The notes beneath the pieces were generated by a model, which saw nothing but the letters and a program-made list of their open reading frames with translations, was not told the DNA's origin and ran no database searches. DNA of 64,000 nucleotides from JAGPUQ01 sp050250395 (GTDB lineage: Bacteria > Pseudomonadota > Gammaproteobacteria > Pseudomonadales > Porticoccaceae): assembly GCA_050250395.1 (NCBI GenBank), contig JBFWOQ010000010.1, forward strand, positions 1 through 64,000, in the 5' to 3' direction. This document shows positions 43,264 to 52,312 of the stretch, one piece after another. A program made the translations under genes and the position numbers. Each line of letters starts with the position of its first letter. Positions within the stretch are counted from its first letter, which is position 1.

Positions 43264-44514
43264 ATGGCCACCGATGACCTCTGCTACGACCCCAGCACGC
43301 GCGCGGCGATCGACAACCCCTTCCCGCTGTTCGCGCGCCTGCAGCGCGAGGCGCCCGTGCACTGGAGCGCGCCGCTGCGCGGCTGGGTGGTGACGCGCCA
43401 CGAGGACTGCAAGGCGATCCTGCTCGACAAGCGGTTTTCGGCCGCGCGCATGACGCCCTTCTTCAATGCCCTGCCCGGGGATCAGCGCGCGAAGCTGCAC
43501 GATCTCGAAGCCTCGGTGAGTCTGTGGACGGTGTTTCTCGATCCGCCCGACCACACCCGCCTGCGCCGCCTGCTCAATCGCGGTTTCACTTCGCGCGCGG
43601 TGAACGCCATGGCGCCGCGCATCGGCGAGATCGTCCACGAGACCATCGACGCCGTGGTGGGACGCACCAACATCGATTTCATCCGCGATATCGCCTACCG
43701 GATTCCGGCCGCCGTGATCATGGAAATGCTCGGCGCGGAGCGCAGCGAGATCGAACCCTTCAAGCTGTGGTCGGACGACCTCGGCCTGTTCATCGGCAGT
43801 TCCCGCGTCACCCCGGACAAGTACGACCGTGCCGAGACGGCGATGGCGAATCTGACCGGCGCCTTTCGCGCGCTGGTGGCGGACCGCCGCCATCGGCCGC
43901 GCGCCGACATGATCAGCGACCTGATCCGCGCCGAGGATGCGGGCGAGGTGCTGAACGAGCAGGAGCTGATCGCCACCTGCGTGCTGCTGCTGTTCGCCGG
44001 CCACGAGACCACCGGCAATCTGCTCGGCACCGGCATGTACTGTCTGGCGCGCCACCCGGACCAGCTCGAGGATCTGCGCTGGCATCCGGAACTGGCCGAG
44101 TCCGCGGTGGAGGAAATTCTCCGCTACGACGGACCCAATGGGGCGGTCACCCGGGTCGCGGCCGAGGATGTCGACTTCGCCGGCCATCGCATCGCCAGGG
44201 GCCAGCGCGTGTTCGCGATGATCAACGCCGCGAACCGCGACCCGGACGTGTTTCCCGATCCGCAGCGATTCGACATCCGCCGCTCGCCGCCGGGTGGCAC
44301 ACCGCTCGGGCAGTTCGCCTTCGGCCATGGCATCCACTTCTGCATCGGCGCACCCCTGGCGCGCCTGGAAGGCCGCATCGCGCTGCGGATCCTTGCCGAG
44401 CGCATCCGCCATCCCCGCGTGATCGGCGGCGAACCCCCATGGCTCGACAGCCTGAGTTTTCGCGGGCTCACCGCGCTGCCGCTGGCGGCCGAGTTCGTCG
44501 CCTGCGACGGTTAG
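43264..44514 (+). CDS. Cytochrome P450
   Basis: Soluble bacterial-type haem monooxygenase of 416 residues. The oxygen-activating I-helix motif is LFAGHETTGN (about 242-250), the K-helix ExxR is EEILRYDG, and the haem loop is FGHGIHFCIGAPLAR with the iron ligand Cys360. The N-terminus (YDPSTRAAIDNPFPLFARLQ) is typical of the CYP107-like soluble class, with no membrane anchor. No ferredoxin or reductase gene is adjacent, so the electron donor is encoded elsewhere. The substrate cannot be predicted; the CoA-ester and SDR genes nearby fit a hydrocarbon- or terpenoid-degrading lifestyle. Confidence 0.95.
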   Translation: MATDDLCYDPSTRAAIDNPFPLFARLQREAPVHWSAPLRGWVVTRHEDCKAILLDKRFSAARMTPFFNALPGDQRAKLHDLEASVSLWTVFLDPPDHTRLRRLLNRGFTSRAVNAMAPRIGEIVHETIDAVVGRTNIDFIRDIAYRIPAAVIMEMLGAERSEIEPFKLWSDDLGLFIGSSRVTPDKYDRAETAMANLTGAFRALVADRRHRPRADMISDLIRAEDAGEVLNEQELIATCVLLLFAGHETTGNLLGTGMYCLARHPDQLEDLRWHPELAESAVEEILRYDGPNGAVTRVAAEDVDFAGHRIARGQRVFAMINAANRDPDVFPDPQRFDIRRSPPGGTPLGQFAFGHGIHFCIGAPLARLEGRIALRILAERIRHPRVIGGEPPWLDSLSFRGLTALPLAAEFVACDG

Positions 44515-44641
44515 CGGGCGCAACGCGCCGGTCCGCGAAGCGGGCTCGCGGCCGGCACATCAACCCGGGAACAGGGTTCCTGTGCTACAAAGCCCGACCC
44601 ACACCCTGACCCGCACCCACCATGACCCATAGCGCCCTGCC

Positions 44642-45280
44642 ATGCTGACGCTGCTGTTCAATGGGCAAATCGCCCTGTTCGCCACCCTGCTGCTCGCGAT
44701 CGTCGTCTCGCTCAGCCTGCACGAATTCGGCCACGCCCAGGCCGCCACCCTGCTGGGCGACGACACCGCGCGGCGTCTGGGGCGGCTCACGCTGAATCCG
44801 GTGGCCCATATCGACCCGCTGGGTCTGCTGATGGTCGTGCTGGTGGGGTTTGGCTACGCGCGGCCGGTGCCCTTCAATCCCGCCAACATGCGTCGGCGCT
44901 GGTCGCCGGCCGCGGTGGCGGCGGCGGGGCCCGGCATGAATCTGCTGCTCGCGGTGGTGGCGGTGAATCTGCTGGCTCTGGGTGCCCAGTCGGGCGGCGC
45001 TGCCTGGTCGCGGGAAGTCGTGCTGGCGCTGACCATTCTGGCCCGGATCAACCTGCTGCTGATGCTGTTCAACCTCGTGCCGCTGGGGCCGCTCGATGGC
45101 CACTACATCCTGTCCTGGCTGCTGCCGCCCCGCCTGGGCCGCCGCTTCGACCAGTTCAATGCCCGCCGCGGCACCCAGGTGTTTCTGGTGCTGATCCTGC
45201 TCAGCGTGATGGGCGTACCGGTATTTCGCGTGCTCTCCGAGGGCGCGGATCGCGTGCTGCCGCTGTTGATTTTCGTCTGA
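44642..45280 (+). CDS. Site-2 protease (M50) family membrane metalloprotease
   Basis: Polytopic 212-residue protein with the zinc motif LHEFGHAQAA in the first helix (about residue 26) and the second metal site in the N[LM]VPLGPLDGHYIL segment near residue 145. It is the compact YwhC/rseP-like type without PDZ domain. NPVAHIDPLGLLMVVLVGFG and YARPVPFNP are typical for the group. The function is probably intramembrane proteolysis of an unknown substrate. It is followed 18 bases later by the convergent DUF4202 gene. Confidence 0.92.
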   Translation: MLTLLFNGQIALFATLLLAIVVSLSLHEFGHAQAATLLGDDTARRLGRLTLNPVAHIDPLGLLMVVLVGFGYARPVPFNPANMRRRWSPAAVAAAGPGMNLLLAVVAVNLLALGAQSGGAAWSREVVLALTILARINLLLMLFNLVPLGPLDGHYILSWLLPPRLGRRFDQFNARRGTQVFLVLILLSVMGVPVFRVLSEGADRVLPLLIFV

Positions 45281-45297
45281 GCCGGCGCGCCGAGGAA

Positions 45298-45891
45298 TCA
45301 GCCGACCGCCTTGTGGATCAGCGGTGCCAGCGCATCCGGCACGCGAACCTGTCCGGCCAGTACGAACGCCTGCGCTGGCGCCGACATCTTGCGCCAGGTC
45401 TTGCGGAGGATGTCCAGCCACTTGGCTTCGTCGTAATCGGGGTGCTGGGCGGCGAAGCCCGCCAGGTAGTGCTCCAGAAAGACCAGAGCGGACACATCCT
45501 CCAGCAGTTGCGTCTCCGGGTTCGTCTTCAGGCCCTGCTTGCCGACGGCGGCCTTGACACGCGCGATCGTCGCCGCGTCGTAGCCGGTCTCTTCCATGAT
45601 GGTCGCGGCGGTATCGGCATGAAACCGGTACAGCCCCGTGCGCCAGCGCAGGTAACCCTGCCGACCGGCTGGATAACTGGCACGCGGCGTCAGCCAGCGC
45701 TGGATGTGCTGGGCGCGCACCGCGAGCTGGACGGCTTCCGATGCATCGGGCGCGAAACGTTTCAGCATCGCGGTCATACGCTCGGCATAGAGCAATTCCC
45801 GGGGTCGGCCGTCTTCCCGATGGGGATCCTGAGCATTGGCGGCGTCGAAGCGGGCGAGGGTGGCGGCGAAGCGTTGCGGGTCGGTGATCAT
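45298..45891 (-). CDS. DUF4202-family protein
   Basis: 197 residues. Begins MITDPQRFAATLARFDAANA, then DPHREDGRPRELLYAERMTA and the helical bundle with AQHIQRWLTPRASYPAGRQG, all as in DUF4202. The family often sits near nitrogen- or sulfur-metabolism genes, but nothing of the sort is adjacent here. His and Asp residues in AQHIQRW, YRFHADTA and LLEDVSALVFLEHYL resemble an HD-like metal site. That gives a possible phosphohydrolase role, not proven. The frame stays open upstream through a tandem repeat, but the Met at 45891 is the usual start. Confidence 0.82.
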   Translation of the reverse strand: MITDPQRFAATLARFDAANAQDPHREDGRPRELLYAERMTAMLKRFAPDASEAVQLAVRAQHIQRWLTPRASYPAGRQGYLRWRTGLYRFHADTAATIMEETGYDAATIARVKAAVGKQGLKTNPETQLLEDVSALVFLEHYLAGFAAQHPDYDEAKWLDILRKTWRKMSAPAQAFVLAGQVRVPDALAPLIHKAVG

Positions 45892-45931
45892 GTGGGTGCT
45901 TGATGGTTGCGTGAAAGGTGGTCCGGGGCTT

Positions 45932-45986
45932 TCTGTCGTGGGATGTCTGTCGCGGGATGTCTGTCGCGGGATGTCTATCGCGGAAT
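45932..45986. repeat. 14-bp tandem repeat, just under four copies
   Basis: Unit TCTGTCGCGGGATG. Copies at 45932-45945 (one change), 45946-45959, 45960-45973 and a partial, diverged copy 45974-45986. It lies 41-95 bases upstream of the minus-strand DUF4202 start and inside its likely promoter/leader, so copy number could affect expression. No other gene lies in the 205 bases between DUF4202 and ybbP. Confidence 0.85.
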
Positions 45987-46096
45987 CCAGAGCGTTGCGC
46001 CGACTCCCCGCCGCCGACATGATCGCGAAAATGACGCGGGGAAGCGATCCCCGCGGCGCTGCCCGATGCTCCCGCCATCCAGTCCCGCAAGCCCGG

Positions 46097-48547
46097 TCAG
46101 GCTGCCCCGTGGCGCAGCAATGCCAGCGTCGGCTGGCGCAGCGCGCGGCGGCTGGCGGCGACGCCGGCTGCCGCGACCAGTACCGCCAGCAGCGGTGGCA
46201 GCAACAACCAGGGTGAGTCGAGGGGCAGCGCAATGCCGAGCCGCGATCCCAGCGGATAGAGCACCGCGAGCGTGATCGGCACGGCGCCCAGCGCGGCGCA
46301 GCCGCCCAGGGTCAGGAACTCGATCCAGGCGATCTGGCGCAGCAGGACCTGCCCGCCACCAAGGGTGCGCAGCAATGCATTGTCGCGGCCGCGTTCGGCT
46401 TCGCCGCCCTGAAGCGCGGCGCCCAGTACCAGCAAGGCCGCGAACATCAGCAGGGCCGCCAGCAGCGCGGTGGCGCGGCTCGCCTGACGGGCGATGTCGC
46501 CGGCGCGCGCCAGCAGCGCCTGGACGTCGAGCAGGGTGACGTGCGGCAGCGCGCGCAACAGTGCGGCCGTGCGCGCGGCGCTGCCCGGGGGCAGCCAGAA
46601 ACCGCTCAGCCAGGTGATGTCCTGGCCGGCCAGTGCGCCCGGCGCGAACATGAAAAAGAAGTTGGGTTCGAAGCTGTCCCAGTCCACTTCGCGCAGGCTG
46701 GTGACGCGGGCGTCGAGCGAGCCCCGGCTGGTGACGAATTGCAGCCGATCACCCAACGCGAGCCCCAGGTTTTCCGCCAGTTCCCGTTCCACCGAGACGC
46801 CGTCGCCGCGGCTGGGCCAGTCGCCCTGGATGACCCGATTGCTGCGCGGCAGCAGCTCCGCTTCGGTGAGGGCGAGATCCCGGTTGAGCGCGCGTTCGCT
46901 GCGGGTGTTTTCCTTGGTCACCGCATCGCGCAGCGGTACGCCGTTGATGCTGGTGAGGCGGCCGCGCACCATCGCGTAGAGCGGCTGGCCTTCGGCATGC
47001 TCGGCATCCAGCCAGGCGCGGTAGGCAGCGCGATCGGCGTCGAACAGGTTGAGCACGAAATGATTGGGCGCACGCTCCGGCAGCCGGGTGCGCCAGTCAT
47101 CCAGCAGGCGCGTGCCCACGAGCCCCGACAGGGTCAGCGCGGCCATCGCCAGCGTCAGGGCCGCCAGCAGCGGCAGGGTCAGGGTAGGGCGTCGGCCGAG
47201 GCGGCGCAGCGCCAGCCGCGCGGCGAGGGGGAGACGGGCGCCGGCAATGTCGAGTGCTTTCAACAGCGGCCACAGCACCAGGGGAAGCAGGGTGCCCAGC
47301 GCCGCCATCAGCAGCAACAGGACGCCGAGATCGGTGAGCGAGTCGGTCAGCAGGCCGGCGAGCAGCACTGGCACTGTCAGGGCGGCGGCGAGCTCCAGTC
47401 CGCTTGCGGCCGCGCGCTGCTGCACGCCTTGGCGGAGCACCACCAGTGCCGGCACCCGCACCAGACTCGCGAGGCGCGGCAGGGCGAAACCGAACCACAG
47501 CAGCAGCGGCGCCAGCGCCAGCGCCAGCCAGTCGGCCGGGGTTCCGGCCCAGGGTTGCCGCCAGGCGAGCAGATGGCGCAACGCGGCGACCAGGGCGATG
47601 CCGAGAGCGGAACCGAAAGCCGCCGCCGGCAGCACGGCGGCGAATTCCCGCCCCAGCAGGCGGCCGATGACCTGGCGGCGGCTGGCGCCGAAGCTGCGCA
47701 GCAGACCGGCGAGCCGCGCGCGGCGTGCGACCCTCTGGCTGGTGGCGAGATGAATGGCGGCGCCGCAGAGCAGGCTGATCAGCAGCACCGCGAGCTTGGC
47801 CCAGAGGGTCAGTTGGCGCAGCGGCCCGAGACTGCGCACCGCCGCGTCCGCGACGTCTTCCAGTTGCTGGTCCGGGCGCAGTCCGGGCCGCAGCGCGGCG
47901 GCGATGGCGTCCAGATCCGCCCCTGGCGCGCGGCTCATCGACAGCCGGTAATCGACGCGGGTGCCGGGCGCCAGCACGCCGGTGGCGGCGAGATCGTCGC
48001 GGTGGAACAGCACCCGCGGGCTCATGCCGTAGAAGCCGGCGCCGACGTCCGGTAGCTGGCGGATCACGGCGCCGATGACCAAAGTCTTGTTGCCCAGATC
48101 GAGCGTTTCGCCGGGGGTCACGCCCAGACGGTCGAGCACCGCATCCTCGACCCAGAGTTCGCCCGGCGCCGGGCCCCGCGTCCGTGCCGCGGCGGGCGCA
48201 AAGCGCGCCGGCGCCACGGCGAGCGTACCCGCCAGCGGATAGGCGGCATCGACGGCCCGCGCGCTCACCAGCAGCAGGTCGTCGCCGCGCACCAGCACGG
48301 TGGAAAAATCCACCACTTCGGAGTGCCGTGCCGGTGCCGCCAGGGCGCGTTGACCGGCGGTCGGTTCATGGGTGCCCGACAGCACCAGTTCGCCGCCCAG
48401 GGCTTCGGCGGTGCGCACCGCGAAGCGGGCTTCCAGTTCCGCGCGCAGCAGGATCATCGCGCCGAGCGCGAAGGCGGCGATGGCAAGGGCGGCGGCGAGG
48501 AGTCGGAAACCCGGATCCCGCCAGGGGCGCAGCAGGGTGCGGATCAC
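46097..48547 (-). CDS. ybbP: FtsX-like ABC transporter permease, YbbP-type
   Basis: Large inner-membrane permease (816 residues). It has an N-terminal helix (FRLLAAALAIAAFALGAMIL), a periplasmic MacB-like domain, a central set of helices and a second FtsX module at the C-terminus (ARQASRATALLAALLMFAAL, WLLLPPLLAVLVAAAGV). Start: the GTG at 48547 overlaps the ATPase stop by four bases (GTGA) and gives VIRTLLRPWRDP as N-terminus; longer in-frame readings would lie inside the ATPase gene. It forms a pair with the ATPase, as ybbA-ybbP does next to tesA in enterobacteria. The substrate is unknown; the family probably handles lipids or toxic hydrophobics. Confidence 0.9.
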   Translation of the reverse strand: MIRTLLRPWRDPGFRLLAAALAIAAFALGAMILLRAELEARFAVRTAEALGGELVLSGTHEPTAGQRALAAPARHSEVVDFSTVLVRGDDLLLVSARAVDAAYPLAGTLAVAPARFAPAAARTRGPAPGELWVEDAVLDRLGVTPGETLDLGNKTLVIGAVIRQLPDVGAGFYGMSPRVLFHRDDLAATGVLAPGTRVDYRLSMSRAPGADLDAIAAALRPGLRPDQQLEDVADAAVRSLGPLRQLTLWAKLAVLLISLLCGAAIHLATSQRVARRARLAGLLRSFGASRRQVIGRLLGREFAAVLPAAAFGSALGIALVAALRHLLAWRQPWAGTPADWLALALAPLLLWFGFALPRLASLVRVPALVVLRQGVQQRAAASGLELAAALTVPVLLAGLLTDSLTDLGVLLLLMAALGTLLPLVLWPLLKALDIAGARLPLAARLALRRLGRRPTLTLPLLAALTLAMAALTLSGLVGTRLLDDWRTRLPERAPNHFVLNLFDADRAAYRAWLDAEHAEGQPLYAMVRGRLTSINGVPLRDAVTKENTRSERALNRDLALTEAELLPRSNRVIQGDWPSRGDGVSVERELAENLGLALGDRLQFVTSRGSLDARVTSLREVDWDSFEPNFFFMFAPGALAGQDITWLSGFWLPPGSAARTAALLRALPHVTLLDVQALLARAGDIARQASRATALLAALLMFAALLVLGAALQGGEAERGRDNALLRTLGGGQVLLRQIAWIEFLTLGGCAALGAVPITLAVLYPLGSRLGIALPLDSPWLLLPPLLAVLVAAAGVAASRRALRQPTLALLRHGAA

Positions 48548-49278
48548 GGGCGCGGCCACCGTAGCGGCTGCGGCTGAGCGCGAATGCGGCCCTCTTCGAG
48601 GCTGAGATGTCGCGCGCAACGCTCGGCCAGGGGCGCGTCGTGGGTCACCAGCACCAGAGCGGCACCGGTTTCCCGGTTGAGCTCAAACAGCAGATCCTGC
48701 ACCCGCGCGCTGTTGGTGTGATCGAGGCTGCCGGTGGGCTCGTCGGCGAACAGTAATCTTGGCGCCACCGCGAAAGCGCGGGCGAGCGCCACCCGCTGCT
48801 GTTCGCCACCCGACAGCGTCGCCGGAAAGTGCCGGACCCGGTGGCTGAGTCCGACCCGGTCGAGCCATGCCCGCGCCCGCTGCGCGGCGTCCGGCGTGCG
48901 CTGGAGTTCCAGCGGCAGCATGACGTTTTCGAGGGCGGTGAGATCGCCGACCAGATGAAAATCCTGAAACACGAAGGCGCAGAGTTCGCCGCGTCGCTGG
49001 GCGCGGGCGTCCTCGTCCAGAGCGCTGAACGGTCGGCCGTCCAGCCAGACCTCGCCGCTGGTCGGGACATCGAGCCCGGCGAGCAGGCCGAGCAAGGTGG
49101 ACTTGCCGCTGCCGGAAGGCCCGGTGATGGCGAGGCTGGACCCTGCGCCGAGTGCCAGTGTGATGTCCTGGAGCAGCGTGAGATCGCCATCCGAGCCCGC
49201 CACCTGCTTGCCGAGATGGCGGGCTTCGAGCAGAAGTCTCTCGGGCATGACGGCGTCTGACGGGGACGAATCGGGCAT
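48544..49278 (-). CDS. ybbA: ABC transporter ATP-binding protein, YbbA-type
   Basis: ATPase partner of the YbbP permease. The 244 residues contain the Walker A ITGPSGSGKSTLLGLLAGLD, Q-loop FVFQDFHLV, signature LSGGEQQRVALARAF, Walker B LLFADEPTGSLD and the switch His in LVTHD. The start is either the ATG at 49278 or the one at 49248; the family usually has a short N-terminus, so the shorter form is possible. Divergent from tesA, a gene order shared with many gammaproteobacteria. Confidence 0.93.
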   Translation of the reverse strand: MPDSSPSDAVMPERLLLEARHLGKQVAGSDGDLTLLQDITLALGAGSSLAITGPSGSGKSTLLGLLAGLDVPTSGEVWLDGRPFSALDEDARAQRRGELCAFVFQDFHLVGDLTALENVMLPLELQRTPDAAQRARAWLDRVGLSHRVRHFPATLSGGEQQRVALARAFAVAPRLLFADEPTGSLDHTNSARVQDLLFELNRETGAALVLVTHDAPLAERCARHLSLEEGRIRAQPQPLRWPRP

Positions 49279-49516
49279 GGTGACGGCACTGCGTGGGAGG
49301 ACAGGAACGCGGCGGCAGTATCGACGCACCCCGGATCGCAGACAAGTCGCCGAGTGCCGCTACCAGGGCTGAGGGCCGAGGGTATTGACGGCACGCGGCC
49401 GACCATCGAACCCGATTCCAGCCGGACCCGGCGCCGGCTGGCTTACAATCGGCCGCCGGGCTTCGCCCCTTCCGACACCCCTGGGTTCCCCACATTCAAA
49501 AGCGACGATCCCCGCC

Positions 49517-50233
49517 ATGACCGGTTTTCTCTCCATTTTTCCACGCCGCCGGGGCCTGGCGCTGCTCGCCGTCCTGGCCCTGCACTCCGGCGCCGCGGGC
49601 GCCGGTGGCATTTTGGTTCTGGGGGACAGCATCAGTGCGGCCTTTGGCATGGATCCGGCCCAGGGTTGGGTGGCTTTGATGGCCGCGCGACTTGCTCGAC
49701 AGTGCCCGGAGGTCCAGGTGCACAACGCCTCGGTAAGCGGCGAGACCACGGCGGGGGGGCTGCATCGCCTGCCTGCGTTGTTGCAGCAGTGGCAGCCGGA
49801 CGTGGTGGTGATCGAACTGGGCGGTAACGATGGCCTGCGCGGTTTGCCGCCCGAGCCGATGGCCAACAACCTGGCGCGCATGGCGCGGCTTGCGCGCGCC
49901 GCCGGGGCCAGTCCGATACTGCTCGGCATGAAGATTCCGCCCAATTACGGGCCGGTGTACCAAAGGCGCTTCGAACGCGTCTTTGCCCGCGTGGCAGAGG
50001 ACGAAAAGCTGCCTTTCGTGGAGTTTTTCCTCGCTGGCGTCGGCGGCGACCCGAATTTCATCCAGGACGATGGCATCCACCCCAATGCGGCGGCGCAGCC
50101 ACGGTTGCTGAAAAATGCGTGGACTTCCCTCGCGCGGGTTCTCGCCGCCGCGACGGGCTGTCGACTCGATCCGCGCGTCGACGCGAAGCAGGTAGGCGCG
50201 AACGGTTCAGCGGGGCCGGTCGCCCTTGAGTGA
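49517..50233 (+). CDS. tesA: GDSL esterase/lysophospholipase TesA-like
   Basis: Periplasmic acyl hydrolase of the SGNH family (thioesterase I/lysophospholipase L1/arylesterase). The 238-residue protein has a signal peptide (RRRGLALLAVLALHSGAAGA), block I ILVLGDSISAAFG with the nucleophile Ser, block III IELGGNDGLRG, and block V DGIHPNAAAQ with the catalytic Asp-His pair. The start at 49517 precedes a short basic N-terminus and the signal sequence; the frame is open further upstream. The 3' end has an extra polar tail of about 25 residues that overlaps the convergent TauD-like gene by 27 bases. Confidence 0.93.
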   Translation: MTGFLSIFPRRRGLALLAVLALHSGAAGAGGILVLGDSISAAFGMDPAQGWVALMAARLARQCPEVQVHNASVSGETTAGGLHRLPALLQQWQPDVVVIELGGNDGLRGLPPEPMANNLARMARLARAAGASPILLGMKIPPNYGPVYQRRFERVFARVAEDEKLPFVEFFLAGVGGDPNFIQDDGIHPNAAAQPRLLKNAWTSLARVLAAATGCRLDPRVDAKQVGANGSAGPVALE

Positions 50234-51043
50234 AATCCGGTGCAGCAGGCGGCGATGGCCGTGGTAGTCGTTGACCGGATAATGCTGGGCGGCGCGGTTG
50301 TCCCACATCGCCAGGGCCCCGGCAGTCCAGCGGAATCGGCACTGGTATTCCGGCTTGCGCAGGTGTTGGTAGAGCAGATCGAGTAGCGGCTGGCTCGCGG
50401 CCTCGGTCCAGTCTTCGAAGCACAGCGTGTGGCCTTCGTTCACATAGAGGATTTTTTCGCCGGTCTCCGGATGGGTTCGCACTACCGGGTGGAGGTTGGC
50501 AAACTCCTGGCGCGGCGCGCTGTCGCCGATGTCCTTGAGGCGGTCCTCGCGGGTTTTGGTGACGTCCGCTTTCGCCGAGGAATTCACCGCGCGCAGACCC
50601 TGGATCCGTGCCTTGATCTCGTCCGGCAGGGTTGCGTAGGCGAGGACCATGTTGACGAAGATGGTGTCGCCGCCCACGGGTGGAATCTCCAGCGCATAGA
50701 GAGTGGCGCCCGCCGCCGGGGTTTCCAGATAGGCTGTATCCGAGTGCCAGACGCCGCCGAAGTTGACGGTTTCGTGGGCCAGTTTCAGCACCGGCGCGAT
50801 CAGCGGATGACCTTCGATACCGGGCAGGAACGGATATTTTTCGACTTCGCCAAACTGCCGGGTAAACGCGAGCTGTTGCTCCGGCGTCAGCGCCTGGTCG
50901 CGGAAAAACAGCACCTTGCGCTCCAGCCACACTTTGCGCAATTCCGCCAGCGTGGCCGGGGGAATGGGCTGGGAGAGGTCGAGTCCGGTGATTTCGGCGC
51001 CGATCGCCGGGGTCAGCGGATGAACCGCGAAATCTGTGTTCAC
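50207..51043 (-). CDS. TauD/TfdA-family Fe(II)/2-oxoglutarate dioxygenase
   Basis: Hydroxylates or desulfonates a small substrate using 2-oxoglutarate and O2. In 278 residues the iron site is visible as WHSD (near residue 100) and the distal AAQHYPVND near 255, followed by RRLLHRISLKG with the Arg that binds 2-oxoglutarate. The start codon is GTG at 51043, overlapping the upstream dehydrogenase stop by four bases, so the two are translationally coupled. Substrate unknown; taurine, 2,4-D and carnitine-like compounds are used by relatives. Confidence 0.9.
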   Translation of the reverse strand: MNTDFAVHPLTPAIGAEITGLDLSQPIPPATLAELRKVWLERKVLFFRDQALTPEQQLAFTRQFGEVEKYPFLPGIEGHPLIAPVLKLAHETVNFGGVWHSDTAYLETPAAGATLYALEIPPVGGDTIFVNMVLAYATLPDEIKARIQGLRAVNSSAKADVTKTREDRLKDIGDSAPRQEFANLHPVVRTHPETGEKILYVNEGHTLCFEDWTEAASQPLLDLLYQHLRKPEYQCRFRWTAGALAMWDNRAAQHYPVNDYHGHRRLLHRISLKGDRPR

Positions 51044-52149
51044 GGGACCCTCGGTGTCGCGCGCAGTTTCGCGACGACCTTGTCGCCAAAGGTTTCGGTG
51101 TCGATGGTCTTTACCTCGACGCCCGGCTGCGCGAGGTCGGGCGTGGAGAAACCGTCGGCAAATACCGCCTGCATCGCGGTCCAGAGATTGCGGGCTTCCG
51201 CCCCCATGCCGAAGCTGTACTCCAGCATCATTGCGGCCGAGCCGATCATCGAGTAGGGATTGGCGATGTTCCGGCCCGCGATATCCGGCGCCGAACCGTG
51301 CGATGGCTCGTAATAGGCTTTGTCGTCGCCGATGCAGGCCGATGGCATCAGGCCCAGGGAGCCGATGATGCCGCCGCCCTGATCGCTCAAAATATCGCCG
51401 AACATGTTTTCCATCACCATCACGTCGAACTGGCGCGGGTTGAGACAGAGGTGGGTGGCGGCGGCATCGACCAGCATGTGGACAATTTTCACGTCCGGGT
51501 ATGCGGGCGCCATTTCTTCCAGCACCTCGTTCCAGAGCACGCTCGATTTCAGCACATTGCTCTTGTGGATATTGTGCAGCACGCCCTTGCGGCGCTGCGC
51601 CAGCGCCAGCCCTTTTTTCAGTATCTGCTTGATCTGGATCTCGTCGTAGCGCAGGGTTTCTTCGACGTAGCGGTGGTTGTGGTCGTCCACGCCCACCGTC
51701 TTGGTGCCGAAATACAGTCCGCCCACCAGTTCGCGGATCAACATGATGTCGATGCCCTCGCCGACGATGTCCGGCCGCAGCGGGGAAAAATGTGCGAGCG
51801 CCTTCGGCAACACGATGGGGCGGAAGTTGGCGTAGGTGTTGTAGCGTGCGCGCAGCGGCAACACCGCGCCGCGTTCGGGCTGCATGTCCACCGGAATCTG
51901 TTTGGTCGCTTCGTAGTCGAGTCCGACCGGCCCTTTGAGAATGGCGTCGGCGCGGTCGCAGACGGCCTGGGTCGTGGCCGGGAAAGGGTGGCCGTGGTCG
52001 AAGTAGGCCTGGGCGCCAAAGGGCGCCTGAATCAGGTCGAAGTGGACCGGGTTGCGCTCCTCCACCACGCGCAGCACCTTGAGGGCTTCGCGGGTGATCT
52101 CGGGGCCGATACCGTCTCCGGGGAGTACGGCGACGCGATGGGTTTTCAT
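51040..52149 (-). CDS. Isopropylmalate dehydrogenase-like decarboxylating dehydrogenase
   Basis: NAD-dependent beta-decarboxylating dehydrogenase of the LeuB/isocitrate/tartrate group, 369 residues. The N-terminus is VAVLPGDGIGPEI, the substrate loop RELVGGLYFG, the catalytic Lys is in HKSNVLKSS where LeuB has DKANV, and the metal Asp is in FGDILSDQGG. YEPSHGSAPDIAG binds the cofactor. No leuA, leuC or leuD is near, and the gene is coupled to a TauD-like dioxygenase, so a catabolic role (tartrate-like or other hydroxyacid) is as likely as leucine synthesis. I leave the symbol empty. Confidence 0.85.
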   Translation of the reverse strand: MKTHRVAVLPGDGIGPEITREALKVLRVVEERNPVHFDLIQAPFGAQAYFDHGHPFPATTQAVCDRADAILKGPVGLDYEATKQIPVDMQPERGAVLPLRARYNTYANFRPIVLPKALAHFSPLRPDIVGEGIDIMLIRELVGGLYFGTKTVGVDDHNHRYVEETLRYDEIQIKQILKKGLALAQRRKGVLHNIHKSNVLKSSVLWNEVLEEMAPAYPDVKIVHMLVDAAATHLCLNPRQFDVMVMENMFGDILSDQGGGIIGSLGLMPSACIGDDKAYYEPSHGSAPDIAGRNIANPYSMIGSAAMMLEYSFGMGAEARNLWTAMQAVFADGFSTPDLAQPGVEVKTIDTETFGDKVVAKLRATPRVP

Positions 52150-52312
52150 GAGCGCTCCGGGGCGAGTCGAAAAACGGAGGCTATTGTAGGGAAGAATCCT
52201 CGGACGTGAATCCGGGCTTTGCAGCCGTCGGTGTTTGACCGGGATCCGGGAGTCGCGGTCGGCGCACCCCCTTGGTCAGGGCGGTTTCCGCCCGCGTGGC
52301 GATTGCCCGCGA

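Noticed and set aside
45932..45986. CRISPR-like repeat
   Set aside because: The 14-bp units are directly adjacent with no spacers; it is a simple tandem repeat.
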